This document shows, piece after piece, positions 36,929-46,111 of a DNA stretch of 64,000 nucleotides (position 1 is the first letter of the stretch; each line of letters opens with the position of its first letter). The notes beneath the pieces were generated by a model. The model saw only the letters and a list, made by a program, of their open reading frames with translations. It made no database searches and was not told the origin of the DNA. This DNA is from an uncultured Woeseiaceae bacterium. Its GTDB lineage: Bacteria; Pseudomonadota; Gammaproteobacteria; Steroidobacterales; Woeseiaceae. The position numbers and the translations under genes were made by a program. The stretch covers positions 1 to 64,000 of the forward strand of contig CALZJH010000002.1 in the NCBI GenBank assembly GCA_945787845.1. The letters are read 5' to 3'.

Positions 36929-38364
36929 TATTTCTTTCTCTTCTCGTAGCCGTAGACCGACTTTAGTTCGAGGAATTCATCGATTCCGTGATGGCCCCAC
37001 TCCCGCCCATTTCCGGACTGTTTATAGCCGCCGAACGGCGCAGCCGCATCGAGCCAGGCACCATTGATATGTACCATGCCCGTGCGCATGCGGGCCGCGA
37101 TGCTCCGCGCCTTGTCGAGGTCCTCGCAGGATACGTAGCCGGACAGCCCGTAAGGTGTGTCATTGGCAATTCGTATCGCGTCATCCTCGTCGTCGTAAGG
37201 CAGGATCGACAGGACCGGGCCAAAGATCTCCTCGCGGGCAATTGTCATGTCATTAGAGACATTGGCGAACACCGTAGGTTTCACGAAATAGCCTTTCTCG
37301 ATCCCCTCGGGACGTCCCGTGCCGCCTGCGGCCAGGGTCGCTCCCTCATCGATACCGGCCTGGATAAGCCCCTGGATCTTGTTCCACTGCACGTCGGACA
37401 CCACGGGGCCGACGTTGACGCCCTCATCGCGCGGGTTGCCCACCTTGGTCTGCGCCGCGACGTCTGCGGCGATCGCCGCCGCCTCCTCAAGACGATGACG
37501 GGGGACCAGCATGCGTGACGGTGCGTCACAGGACTGGCCGGTGTTCTCAAACATGTCGCTGGCGCCGGATGCGACGGCTTTCTCGAAGCGCTTGTCGTCG
37601 CAAATGATATTGGCCGATTTGCCGCCCAGTTCCTGTGCGACGCGCTTGACCGTAGGTGCTGCGTTTTGCGCGACCAGCACCCCGGCGCGGGTCGACCCGG
37701 TGAACGACACCATGGCGATATCGGGATGGCCCGAGAGGGCGCTGCCGACGCCGGGTCCGTCGCCATTGACGAGGTTGAACACGCCGGCAGGCACGCCCGC
37801 GTCGTGCAGGATTTCGGCGAACAGCATCGCATCAAATGGCGCAATTTCGCTGGGCTTCAGGACCATTGTGCAGCCGGCGGCCAGAGCCGGCCCGACTTTT
37901 ACCGCGATCTGATTCATCGGCCAGTTCCAGGGCGTAATCAGGCCGCAGACCCCGATAGGCTCCCTGACGACGTTGGTCGTGCCGATGCGCTCCTCGAATT
38001 TGTAAGTCTTGAGGGCTTTCAGTGCGGCCTTGAAATGCTGTGGGCCGCTGGCCGCCTGCGCATTTCTTGCAAGATCCCAGGGCGCACCCATTTCGTCCAT
38101 GATGGCTTCGGCAACCTCGTCATGGCGCTTCGCAAACTCGTCGAGGATGGCCTGCAATAAGTCGATCCGTTCCTCTCGTGTTGTTCGGGAAAACGTCTCG
38201 AAGGCGCGGCCGGCGGCCGCGACGGCGATGTCCACATCCGCAGCAGAACCGATGCTGATGCGGCCATAGACTACCTCGGTCGCGGGATTAACGACATCCA
38301 TGGTTCGTGGCTCGACCGGGTCGACCCACTGCCCATCGATGTAGAACTGGAGCTTCTCGAGCAT
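36928..38364 (-). CDS. NAD(P)-dependent aldehyde dehydrogenase
   Basis: A 478-residue ALDH-superfamily enzyme of usual length. Catalytic Cys279 is in N-T-G-Q-S-C, general-base Glu245 is in E-L-G-G-K-S, the coenzyme segment is P-W-N-W-P, and F-T-G-S-T-R is kept. It oxidises an aldehyde to the carboxylate; the substrate cannot be told from sequence. A short AraC-type protein lies 71 bases upstream on the same strand and may control it. It is coupled downstream to the DUF4397 lipoprotein gene. Confidence 0.92.
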   Translation of the reverse strand: MLEKLQFYIDGQWVDPVEPRTMDVVNPATEVVYGRISIGSAADVDIAVAAAGRAFETFSRTTREERIDLLQAILDEFAKRHDEVAEAIMDEMGAPWDLARNAQAASGPQHFKAALKALKTYKFEERIGTTNVVREPIGVCGLITPWNWPMNQIAVKVGPALAAGCTMVLKPSEIAPFDAMLFAEILHDAGVPAGVFNLVNGDGPGVGSALSGHPDIAMVSFTGSTRAGVLVAQNAAPTVKRVAQELGGKSANIICDDKRFEKAVASGASDMFENTGQSCDAPSRMLVPRHRLEEAAAIAADVAAQTKVGNPRDEGVNVGPVVSDVQWNKIQGLIQAGIDEGATLAAGGTGRPEGIEKGYFVKPTVFANVSNDMTIAREEIFGPVLSILPYDDEDDAIRIANDTPYGLSGYVSCEDLDKARSIAARMRTGMVHINGAWLDAAAPFGGYKQSGNGREWGHHGIDEFLELKSVYGYEKRKK

Positions 38365-38435
38365 GAACTGTCCTCTATTGGTCAGCCGCGGATAATAGCC
38401 TAAATCCGCGCTCGCAGAGCAACGATTGAGGCCGC

Positions 38436-38819
38436 CTAGCGGAGCGCCAGGAATTTCTGGCGGTATTCCGCCGGGGGGATGTCGTACCAGGACTTGAAGG
38501 CCGTCGTGAATGACGAAATATTCGAGTAGCCCAGCAGCATTGCGATCTCCAGCGACCGGAGACGGGCATCCTTCAGGTAGTTGATTGCGAGTTCCGCACG
38601 GACTTCCTTGAGGATGGATTGGAAGCTGGTTTTCTCGGCTTTGAGGCGCCTCTGCAGCGTGCGACGACTCAACTTGAGGGCACGGCAGGCGGCGTCGGCA
38701 TTGGCCTCTCCACGGGCCATCAAATCAGCAAGCTTGCGTTTTAGCTGACCTGCGATATCGTCCTGCTGATACAGCGACTTCAGGTATCGTTCCGCTTGTT
38801 CTGTGAGTTGCCGATACAT
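38436..38819 (-). CDS. Short AraC-type DNA-binding protein
   Basis: About 127 residues comprising a helical linker and one complete AraC/XylS double helix-turn-helix domain (about 30-125; A-L-K-L-S-R-R-T-L-Q-R-R-L in the first HTH, L-L-G-Y-S-N-I-S-S-F-T-T-A-F in the second). The arabinose-binding-type N-terminal sensor of about 180 residues that normally precedes this domain is absent, because the divergent fadB/fadJ-like gene starts 50 bases upstream. It may be a remnant or a minimal regulator. Starts at 38852 and 38876 are possible; none has a clear ribosome binding site. Confidence 0.65.
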   Translation of the reverse strand: MYRQLTEQAERYLKSLYQQDDIAGQLKRKLADLMARGEANADAACRALKLSRRTLQRRLKAEKTSFQSILKEVRAELAINYLKDARLRSLEIAMLLGYSNISSFTTAFKSWYDIPPAEYRQKFLALR

Positions 38820-38869
38820 AGTGGCTAATAACGATACAGAGTGCGCCGTCATTTGCAAAGGAGCCCCGC

Positions 38870-40837
38870 ATGACATCCCCGGTCAATTACACACTTACGG
38901 ACGAGATTGGCGTCATAACAATCGATAATCCGCCGGTAAATGCGCTGTCGCATGCCGTGCGGCAGGGCCTCATGGACGCGCTGGACCTGGCCGACAAGGA
39001 CGACTCGCGGGCTATCCTGATCATCTGCACCGGGCGGACCTTCATTGCGGGTGCCGACATCTCGGAGTTTGGCAAGCCGATGCAGCAGCCAATGCTGCCG
39101 GCCATCGTCAACCGGATTGAGGCAACCGCCAAGCCCGTGGTCGCCGCCATCCACGGGACGGCGCTCGGTGGCGGCTTTGAAGTGGCGCTGTCGACCCACT
39201 ATCGCTGCGCCGTCGCCAGCGCCAGGGTAGGTTTGCCGGAAGTGAAACTCGGGCTGCTGCCTGGAGCCGGCGGCACGCAGCGTACGCCGCGCCTGGCGGG
39301 AATCGAAGCGGCCCTCGAGCTCATGACCTCCGGGGCGCCGATCGCCGCAGCAAAGGCACAAGTGCTGGGTCTCGTGGATAAAATAATTGACGGTGACCTG
39401 GAAGAAGGCGCCATCGCCTGGGTAAGGGAATTGCTGGCCGCGGACGCCCGGCCTCGTCGAACCTCGGAGCAGGCGGTGCCCGAGCATGAGGCAGGCGTGT
39501 TCGACGGCGCGCGCAAGCTCCTGGGCCAGAAGGCCCGCGGACAGATTGCGCCGCAGGCAATTGTCGATTGCGTCGAGGCTGCGGCTACGCTGCCTTTCGA
39601 GGATGGACTCAAGGTCGAGCGCGAGAATTTCTTGAAGTTGATGAGTGGCGACCAGTCCGCTGCATTGCGTCATTTCTTCTTTGCCGAGCGGCAAGCCGCG
39701 CGAGTTGACGGGCTGGCTGACGACACGCCGACACGCCCGATCGAGAGCGTCGGGATCATAGGTGGCGGTACCATGGGGGGCGGCATCGCGATGAGTTTCG
39801 CCAATGCCGGCATCCCGGTGACATTGATCGAGATTAACGACGATGCCCTTGGGCGCGGCCTCTCCATTATCGACCGCAACTACGCGGGCAGCGTCAAACG
39901 CGGCAAGCTGAGCGATGGGAAGGCGGTGGCCTGTCGTGCCCTGATATCAGGATCGACGGATTACGCATCGCTGGCCGAGGTCGACCTGGTCATCGAAGCG
40001 GTATTCGAAGACCCGGACCTGAAGAAGAACATCTTCGAAAAACTCGACGGTGTCTGTAAGTCCGGCGCAATTCTCGCGACAAACACGTCCTACCAGGATG
40101 TCGACGCCATCGCAGCTGTCACGTCGCGTCCCGAGGACGTGGTGGGCATGCACTTCTTCAGTCCCGCCCACATTATGAAGCTGCTCGAGGTGGTGCGCGG
40201 TAACAGGACGGCCGACGACGTGCTTGCGACCTGTATGCAGCTCGCGAAACGAATTCGCAAGGTGCCTGTTGTCTCCGGCGTGTGCTATGGCTTTATTGGC
40301 AACCGCATGTTGCAGCCCTACGGGCAGCAGTCGCAGTTGTTGTTGCTCGAGGGCGCGACCCCGGAGCAGGTCGATGGCGCGATGGAAAACTGGGGTATGG
40401 CCATGGGGCCGCTGCGAGTATTCGACCTTGCGGGCCTCGATGTCGGCTACAAGGCAAGACAGGCGCTCAGCGACGACGAGAAGGGCGAGCCGGCCACCTA
40501 CCGTGTTCCTGACCTGCTGGTCGAAGCGGGACGCTTGGGCCAGAAATCCGGCGCCGGCTTCTATACTTATGATGACAATCGCCGGCTCACCCCGGATCCT
40601 GTCGTTCACGAAGTTATCAAGAACGCAGCGGCCGAACTGAATATCGAGCGTCGGGAAATCAGCGACGAGGAAATCGTGAATCGCCTGATCGGCGCCCTGG
40701 TGGACGAAGGCCGCAAGATCCTCGAAGAGGGCATCGCACAGCGGTCCGGTGATATAGACGTTGTTTATGTCTACGGCTATGGCTTCCCGGCCTGGCGTGG
40801 CGGACCGATGTACTACGCCGATTCGGCATCGCTCTAG
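38870..40837 (+). CDS. Bifunctional enoyl-CoA hydratase/3-hydroxyacyl-CoA dehydrogenase
   Basis: A 655-residue beta-oxidation enzyme. An N-terminal crotonase domain (about 1-190) has G-A-D-I and the catalytic-Glu segments (G-L-P-E-V-K-L-G-L-L-P-G-A-G-G). An NAD-binding Rossmann domain follows at about 290 (G-G-G-T-M-G-G-G), then two 3HCDH C-terminal domains. It is shorter than FadB/FadJ (about 715-730) and closer to the peroxisomal-multifunctional type found singly in many bacteria. No thiolase gene is adjacent. Start with AAAGGAG seven bases before ATG. Confidence 0.9.
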   Translation: MTSPVNYTLTDEIGVITIDNPPVNALSHAVRQGLMDALDLADKDDSRAILIICTGRTFIAGADISEFGKPMQQPMLPAIVNRIEATAKPVVAAIHGTALGGGFEVALSTHYRCAVASARVGLPEVKLGLLPGAGGTQRTPRLAGIEAALELMTSGAPIAAAKAQVLGLVDKIIDGDLEEGAIAWVRELLAADARPRRTSEQAVPEHEAGVFDGARKLLGQKARGQIAPQAIVDCVEAAATLPFEDGLKVERENFLKLMSGDQSAALRHFFFAERQAARVDGLADDTPTRPIESVGIIGGGTMGGGIAMSFANAGIPVTLIEINDDALGRGLSIIDRNYAGSVKRGKLSDGKAVACRALISGSTDYASLAEVDLVIEAVFEDPDLKKNIFEKLDGVCKSGAILATNTSYQDVDAIAAVTSRPEDVVGMHFFSPAHIMKLLEVVRGNRTADDVLATCMQLAKRIRKVPVVSGVCYGFIGNRMLQPYGQQSQLLLLEGATPEQVDGAMENWGMAMGPLRVFDLAGLDVGYKARQALSDDEKGEPATYRVPDLLVEAGRLGQKSGAGFYTYDDNRRLTPDPVVHEVIKNAAAELNIERREISDEEIVNRLIGALVDEGRKILEEGIAQRSGDIDVVYVYGYGFPAWRGGPMYYADSASL

Positions 40838-40846
40838 ATAGAGAAA

Positions 40847-40873
40847 GGGCCGGGCGCATCCTGCGTCCGGCCC
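40847..40873. terminator. Stem-loop between convergent genes
   Basis: A 12-bp stem 40847-40858/40862-40873 (GGGCCGGGCGCA/TGCGTCCGGCCC, one G-T pair) with a 3-base loop, lying between the convergent beta-oxidation gene and hydrogenase operon. The following T content is modest, better on the minus strand. Confidence 0.6.
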
Positions 40874-40906
40874 CGTTCAGGTTGAGCGTTAAACGCTGCG
40901 CGCGTC

Positions 40907-42628
40907 CTAGCGCACCGCAACCTGTACCAGTTCCTCGCCCTCCGGATCCGTCACGTGGACGGCGCAGGCGATACACGGATCGAAACTGTGTATCGTGCGC
41001 AGGATCTCCAGCGGTTGCTTGGCGTCGTGCATAACATGCGCGTCTTCAAGCGCTGCTTCGTACGCACCGGGTTGACCGTTCGGATCGCGAGGGCCCGCGT
41101 TCCAGGTGCTCGGGACGATTGCCTGGTAGTTGGCGATCTTGCCGTCTTCGATAACGACCCAGTGTGACAGCGCGCCACGCGGTGCCTCCATGACACCGAC
41201 GCCTTTGCACTGTTTTGGCCAGCTTTCCGGTTCCCACAAGGTCTCGTCGAAGGTCTTCGTGTCGCCGGCCTTGATATTGCCGATGAGCGAGTCGAGCCAG
41301 CCCTGCATACCATCGGCGAGCACCGCCGTTTCGAGCGTGCGTGCCGCGGTGCGGCCGAGCGTCGAGAACAGGGCACGTGTCGGCAGTTCGAGCTGCTGCA
41401 AGGTGCTGTTGACGAGATGTTGCGTGAGGTCGTGGCCCTTTGCGTAAAGCATGAGGACACGGGCCAGTGGACCAACTTCCATAGCGTTGCCCTTCCAGCG
41501 CGGCGATTTCAGCCAGGAGTAACCCTGCTGTACGTCGAGCTGGTCGTAAGGCGGTTGCGGACCCGTGTAGTTCAGGCTTGTCTCGCCAATCCACGGATGC
41601 AGGCCGACTTCCTTGCCGCCGGAATAGTCGTACCAGGAACTGGATACGAATTCCTGGATGCCGTCCTGGTCGCTAAAGTCGATTTCGTGAATCGTTGAGA
41701 TGTCGCGATTCAGGATGGCGCCACGCGGTAACAGGAAGGAATCGGGATCGTCCATGCTGGTGCCGGGCAGGTCGCCAAAACACATGAAGTTGCCGAGGCC
41801 TTCGCCGCGATAGAACCAGTCCTTGTAGAAACTCGCAATCGCGATCGTATCCGGCACATAGACCTGCTCAACGAAGACCTTCATCTTATTGATGATGTCC
41901 TGGACCTCGGACAGCCGCTTCGAGTTGATCGCGGAGTCGGAGTTCAGGTCGATCGGGCAGGGTACGCCGCCAACGACAAAGTTCGGATGCGGATTCTTGC
42001 CGCCGAAAATCGCGTGTAGCCGCGCGACGTCGCGTTGCCATTCGAGGGCATCGAGATAGTGCGCAACCGCCATGAGGTTGGCTTCAGCCGGCAGTTTGTA
42101 CTCCGGATGACCCCAGTAAGCCTTGGCGAAAATGCCGAGCTGGCCGGCTTCGACGAAGTCCCTGACCTTCTTTTGCACGTCGCGGAAGTAGCCTTCCGAC
42201 GAGCGCGGATAGCTGCTGAGTGACGTCGCCAATGCAGCCGTGGCCTTCGGGTCGGCGCTCAATGCAGACACAACGTCAACCCAGTCCAGCGCATGCAGGT
42301 GATAGAAGTGCATGACGTGGTCGTGAATGTACTGCGCGCCGATCATCAGGTTGCGAATGAGCTCTGCATTTGGCGGAATCTTTGCGCCAACCGCATTTTC
42401 AACCGAGCGGATGGATGCCACGCCGTGCACGAGTGTGCACACGCCGCAAATGCGCTGCGCGAACGCCCATGCATCGCGGGGATCACGATCCTGCAGGATG
42501 ATTTCAATACCGCGCACCATCGTGCCAGACGAATAGGCCTGGCCGATCTGGTTGCCGTCCATTTGGGCTTCGATGCGGAGGTGACCTTCGATGCGTGTAA
42601 CAGGATCTACTACGACTCGAGAGCTCAT
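40907..42628 (-). CDS. [NiFe] hydrogenase large subunit, Isp type (group 1e-like)
   Basis: A 573-residue catalytic subunit. Nickel ligands are in R-I-C-G-V-C (Cys61, Cys64) and D-P-C-I-A-C-A-V-H (Cys552, Cys555). Fifteen residues follow His558, the C-terminal extension removed by the maturation protease, which is encoded in the same operon. Gene order small-Isp1-Isp2-large matches the Hyn (HynS-Isp1-Isp2-HynL) hydrogenase of purple sulfur bacteria, classed as group 1e. Expected to oxidise H2 at the periplasmic face and pass electrons to the Isp proteins. Overlaps Isp2 by four bases. General hyp maturation genes are not in the window. Confidence 0.93.
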   Translation of the reverse strand: MSSRVVVDPVTRIEGHLRIEAQMDGNQIGQAYSSGTMVRGIEIILQDRDPRDAWAFAQRICGVCTLVHGVASIRSVENAVGAKIPPNAELIRNLMIGAQYIHDHVMHFYHLHALDWVDVVSALSADPKATAALATSLSSYPRSSEGYFRDVQKKVRDFVEAGQLGIFAKAYWGHPEYKLPAEANLMAVAHYLDALEWQRDVARLHAIFGGKNPHPNFVVGGVPCPIDLNSDSAINSKRLSEVQDIINKMKVFVEQVYVPDTIAIASFYKDWFYRGEGLGNFMCFGDLPGTSMDDPDSFLLPRGAILNRDISTIHEIDFSDQDGIQEFVSSSWYDYSGGKEVGLHPWIGETSLNYTGPQPPYDQLDVQQGYSWLKSPRWKGNAMEVGPLARVLMLYAKGHDLTQHLVNSTLQQLELPTRALFSTLGRTAARTLETAVLADGMQGWLDSLIGNIKAGDTKTFDETLWEPESWPKQCKGVGVMEAPRGALSHWVVIEDGKIANYQAIVPSTWNAGPRDPNGQPGAYEAALEDAHVMHDAKQPLEILRTIHSFDPCIACAVHVTDPEGEELVQVAVR

Positions 42629-43986
42629 GATTGAACCTCCTCAAGGTTTTCGGCAACCATTTCCATGAGGCTGCCCATTGTGTAATCCCAGTTGAAGTGT
42701 TGCTGGGAGTCATCGAAGCTTTGCCGGCAATTGGCACAGCTCGACAACAATTGGTCGGCTTCCGTCTTTTCGACCTGGTCCATCTTCAGCTTGAAGACCC
42801 GGTGTCTCAGCGGATCGGCGCGCTTGATCGTGACGACGCCGCCGCCACCACCGCAGCACCAGTTATAGTCGCCGCCGTATTCCATCTCACGGAAATCGAC
42901 GCCCAGATGCTTGATGACGTCACGGGCCGCCTGCGTGGCGCCGCCGCGGCGCGAAACCTGGCAGGGATCGTGGTAGGTCACGCTCTTGTCGACCTTCTTC
43001 ACCTTGATCTTGCCCGTGTTCAAGGCGTCGGCCATGTACTCCGAGATATGCAGCACCTTGAATGGCAGTGGTTTGCCATACATGTTCGCGCCCATCCAGC
43101 GCAGAGCCATGTAGGCATGTCCGCATTCCGGCAGAACCACCGTCTTGGCGCCAATCTTCACGGCCGCATCGATGATCTTCATCGTCGAGGCTTTTTGCCA
43201 GTCGGGATTGCCGGACAGCATGCCAAAGTTCGTGGCTTCGAAGCCGTCCGTCCTGAAGGTCCAGCTTTCGCCGGCAGCGTTCAGAATCTTGGCTGTTGCC
43301 GCCATCGACTCGGGGTACTTGTTGATCTCGATGGATGACATCACCGCGAGAACGTCTGCTTGCTCCTTATTCATGGGTATCTCGACATCATGCTCGTCAC
43401 CCATCCAGTCGGCTCGCTCAGCAAACTTGTCTCCGGTAATCCCGAGTGGACTGCCGGTTTCGGAGGCCGTTTTGGCTACCTCGTGAAGTTCATGAGGAAT
43501 CAGGCCGGCTTTGAACATGCCATGGCGAGCCATGGAAACCAGGCCCGCGATATCGATACCCATCGGGCACACAAGCGAGCAACGACCGCAGACTGTGCAA
43601 CTGTCATACAACAGGTGTTGCCATTCTTCGAGATCCTCGATGGAAACGTGGCGCTTCAGCCCAAGCAGCCGATAGAAGAAGGCAAACGGCCCAACCTGGC
43701 GTTTATACGTGCGTTTGAACAGTTCGATCTTCCAGATCGGTGTATAACGCGGGTCGTCCGTGCGCACGTGGAAATGACAGGCGTCCGCACACATACCGCA
43801 ATGCAGGCAGCCGTCGAGGTATGACGCAGTCTGTGTGTTGAAGTTTTTGACGAAGTGATGCATCGCCTGGTTTATGCGCTCCTCCGACGGCATATCGCCC
43901 TGTTTGTCATGGCGAACCTCGGGTGGTTTGTAGGCCAGCCGCTCGGCTTCGCGATCGAGTTCATGTCTTCCGTCTACAGTGGTCAT
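42625..43986 (-). CDS. isp2: Isp2, HdrD/DsrK-like iron-sulfur protein
   Basis: A 453-residue cytoplasmic protein. Two ferredoxin motifs with Cys60-63-66-70 and Cys130-133-136-140 bind [4Fe-4S] clusters. Two CCG domains follow, the second complete (D-P-C-Q, then W-C-C-G-G-G-G, then C-A-N-C), as in heterodisulfide reductase HdrD and DsrK. In Isp-type hydrogenases it pairs with Isp1 to connect H2 oxidation with cytoplasmic disulfide or sulfur chemistry or with the quinone pool. Overlaps Isp1 and the large-subunit gene by four bases each. Confidence 0.9.
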   Translation of the reverse strand: MTTVDGRHELDREAERLAYKPPEVRHDKQGDMPSEERINQAMHHFVKNFNTQTASYLDGCLHCGMCADACHFHVRTDDPRYTPIWKIELFKRTYKRQVGPFAFFYRLLGLKRHVSIEDLEEWQHLLYDSCTVCGRCSLVCPMGIDIAGLVSMARHGMFKAGLIPHELHEVAKTASETGSPLGITGDKFAERADWMGDEHDVEIPMNKEQADVLAVMSSIEINKYPESMAATAKILNAAGESWTFRTDGFEATNFGMLSGNPDWQKASTMKIIDAAVKIGAKTVVLPECGHAYMALRWMGANMYGKPLPFKVLHISEYMADALNTGKIKVKKVDKSVTYHDPCQVSRRGGATQAARDVIKHLGVDFREMEYGGDYNWCCGGGGGVVTIKRADPLRHRVFKLKMDQVEKTEADQLLSSCANCRQSFDDSQQHFNWDYTMGSLMEMVAENLEEVQS

Positions 43987-44636
43987 GTCTTGGCCCCCCT
44001 GCGTTCAAATACCATTCCGGTCGTGCCGCGGGTAACGAACACGAGGAAAGCGTGACCGAGTTTGCCAAATGGAAACCAGAGCATGAGCAACACCACTGAC
44101 AGAATGTGAACCGCCAGGATGTCTTCATAGCGAAAGCCCATGCGGACCGGAATCATGAGGCCGGTTACCAGCGGCAACACCGTTACAAACCAGCTGAAAT
44201 AGTCATCGAAGTTCGAGATCAGTTTCAGTACCGGGCTGGTCAGGCGGCGCACCAGCAAGGCAATGCTGGCGGCTACCGCGGCGACGCCGAGCAGGTAGAT
44301 GATGTTATTCGGCAGTCCCGGCCAGCTGAATCCCAGGAATCCCTCGAAGAACATGATGTGAGGAACAAACAGGAAAATGACCGCGAACAGGCCAAGGTGC
44401 TGGACGTACGCGAGCATTTTCGGGTAAAGCGTGGCGCGCTTGAATGGCGAGGCCGTGAAGCTGCGGGTGTAGATGACCTTGAGCGCGGCCATCAAGCCGC
44501 CAGATTTCCGCGGCTCGGAATGATCAACTTTCTCCTTGAGCAGGACGATGCCGACGATGCGCCAGATTGAACCCGCAACAAAGATGTAAGCGGCGACCTG
44601 CAGTGCAGGGCCTTTCGCGAATGCAAGAAGGTCCAT
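43983..44636 (-). CDS. isp1: Isp1, NarI-like membrane cytochrome b
   Basis: About 217 residues with five hydrophobic helices, resembling the gamma subunit of respiratory nitrate reductase and DsrM. It should hold b-type heme through helix histidines (for example Y-V-Q-H-L-G and H-I-L-S-V). It anchors the hydrogenase and carries electrons through the membrane to Isp2 or quinone. The open frame continues upstream into the small-subunit gene; ATG at 44636 is chosen since the conserved N-terminus starts there, one base after the small-subunit stop. Confidence 0.88.
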   Translation of the reverse strand: MDLLAFAKGPALQVAAYIFVAGSIWRIVGIVLLKEKVDHSEPRKSGGLMAALKVIYTRSFTASPFKRATLYPKMLAYVQHLGLFAVIFLFVPHIMFFEGFLGFSWPGLPNNIIYLLGVAAVAASIALLVRRLTSPVLKLISNFDDYFSWFVTVLPLVTGLMIPVRMGFRYEDILAVHILSVVLLMLWFPFGKLGHAFLVFVTRGTTGMVFERRGAKT

Positions 44637-44637
44637 T

Positions 44638-45693
44638 TCAACCCTCCTTTGTGAATTTGGCTTGTTTGGAACGACCGGCAGCCGCGGCTGCGACACCGAG
44701 AGCGACACCTGCAGCAGCAGCACCAGCGAGTTTCGTACCACTATCGAACCGGCCGGTCGACAACGGCTCGTAGAAACCGCCGCCGTCCCAGAAATTCGGC
44801 TCGGAGCAACCGAGGCAGGGATGGCCTGCTTCGATCGGGAAACTCGTGCCGCTGTTCCACTTGGTCGTGGCACAGGCGTTGTATGTGGTTGGTCCCTTGC
44901 AGCCGAGTTTGTAAAGGCACCAGCCCGCTTTTGCACCTTCGTCGTCGAAGGTCTCGGCGAACTTGCCTTGCTCGTAAAACGGCCGGCGATAGCAGCGGTC
45001 GTGAATGGTCGTGCCGAAGAACGTCATCGGACGACCGTGCTTGTCGAGGTCCGGTATGGTGCCGAACGTCAGGAAGTGCGTGAGAACCGCTGTCATGACC
45101 ATCGGAATGGGCGGGCAACCCGGTACGTTGATCACCGGTTTATCCGTGACAAGATCCATAACCGAAACGGCGCCGGTCGGATTCGGGTCGGCTCCAGGGA
45201 TGCCGCCAAACGCGGCGCAGGAACCAATCGCAACGACAGCCGCAGCGCCTGCGACCGTTTCTTTTAGCATCTCGACATTGCTCATGCCGGCGATGGTCGA
45301 GAAACCGGGATTGCCGAGCGGTATGGAACCGTCAACCAGCACCAGGTAGCCACCCTCGTTTTCTTCCATCGCAGCGTGACGTGCGGCTTCGGCCTGGTCG
45401 CCTGCGGCCGCCTGCAAGGTGTGATGGTAGTCGAGCGAGATGGCATCGAAGATCAGGCCTTCGACGGTCGGCGAGGCCGAGCGTGTCAGCGACTCCGTGC
45501 ACCCTGTGCACTCCTGGAAAGACAACCAGATGACACTGGGTCGGCGAGTATTTTCGATCGCCTCGGCAATGCGAGGGATCATGCTCGGCGGCAGTGCGAG
45601 AATGGACGCCGTAGTCGCGCAATACTTGAGGAAACCGCGTCGCGATACCCCCTTCGCTTGCAAAATTTCCCCGACGGTCGGTCTTTTCTTCAT
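44638..45693 (-). CDS. [NiFe] hydrogenase small subunit
   Basis: About 351 residues. A Tat signal (S-R-R-G-F-L-K at 17-23) exports the folded heterodimer. The proximal cluster begins with C-T-G-C (Cys62, Cys65), and medial/distal cluster cysteines lie further on (C-Y-R-R-P, C-L-Y-K-L-G-C-K-G-P-T, P-C-L-G-C-S-E-P). A C-terminal Ala/Gly-rich hydrophobic stretch before a basic tail is the membrane anchor. Start at ATG 45693, where the Tat peptide begins; the longer frame overlaps the upstream HupH-like gene. Electrons pass from the large subunit through it to Isp1. Confidence 0.93.
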   Translation of the reverse strand: MKKRPTVGEILQAKGVSRRGFLKYCATTASILALPPSMIPRIAEAIENTRRPSVIWLSFQECTGCTESLTRSASPTVEGLIFDAISLDYHHTLQAAAGDQAEAARHAAMEENEGGYLVLVDGSIPLGNPGFSTIAGMSNVEMLKETVAGAAAVVAIGSCAAFGGIPGADPNPTGAVSVMDLVTDKPVINVPGCPPIPMVMTAVLTHFLTFGTIPDLDKHGRPMTFFGTTIHDRCYRRPFYEQGKFAETFDDEGAKAGWCLYKLGCKGPTTYNACATTKWNSGTSFPIEAGHPCLGCSEPNFWDGGGFYEPLSTGRFDSGTKLAGAAAAGVALGVAAAAAGRSKQAKFTKEG

Positions 45694-45718
45694 GCTGTTC
45701 TCCTCCCGCAAAAATCGT

Positions 45719-46111
45719 TTACGCGAACTGATCCTCCAGGCGAGCGCGGCCGGCAATAATGTCGACGTCCTGAGATGAAAGGATTTCAGGTGTACGTGTG
45801 ATTTCGAGATAGCGGCCAACTACCTCGTCATGAGCATTACGGTGTTCAAGCCACCACACACCAGGAAAGGCCGTTTCCCGAATGCGGCTGGTCCCCAGCG
45901 CATCCAGCTTGGCTGAAAGTTCGCCCGTGCCGAGCGCCGCTTCCAGGTACTCCAGTTCGCCAGGCCCGAATGGCAGGCCGGCGAGATCAATCGTTGTTGC
46001 CTCGTCTGTCTCCAGCAAGCGGTCCACCGCGTGCAGAACTTCGTTAATTATCGGGCGGACATTTCCGTGGAATGGAAATGCCGGTCTCTGCACGTCCTGT
46101 TGCGCCGTCAT
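45719..46111 (-). CDS. HupH/HyaF-like hydrogenase expression protein
   Basis: About 130 residues resembling the C-terminal domain of HupH, a factor in [NiFe] hydrogenase small-subunit maturation. The F-P-G-V-W-W-L-E-H-R-N and L-E-I-T-R-T-P-E-I-L segments are characteristic. It is shorter than HupH (about 280 residues), as single-domain versions are. It overlaps the protease gene by four bases and lies 25 bases before the small subunit, so it is in the hydrogenase operon. Confidence 0.75.
   Translation of the reverse strand: MTAQQDVQRPAFPFHGNVRPIINEVLHAVDRLLETDEATTIDLAGLPFGPGELEYLEAALGTGELSAKLDALGTSRIRETAFPGVWWLEHRNAHDEVVGRYLEITRTPEILSSQDVDIIAGRARLEDQFA

Noticed and set aside
42625..45693. 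Reading Isp1/Isp2 as DsrMK of a reverse Dsr sulfite reductase system
   Set aside because: They lie between hydrogenase small- and large-subunit genes with frame overlaps and no dsrAB, dsrC or other dsrMKJOP genes are present.
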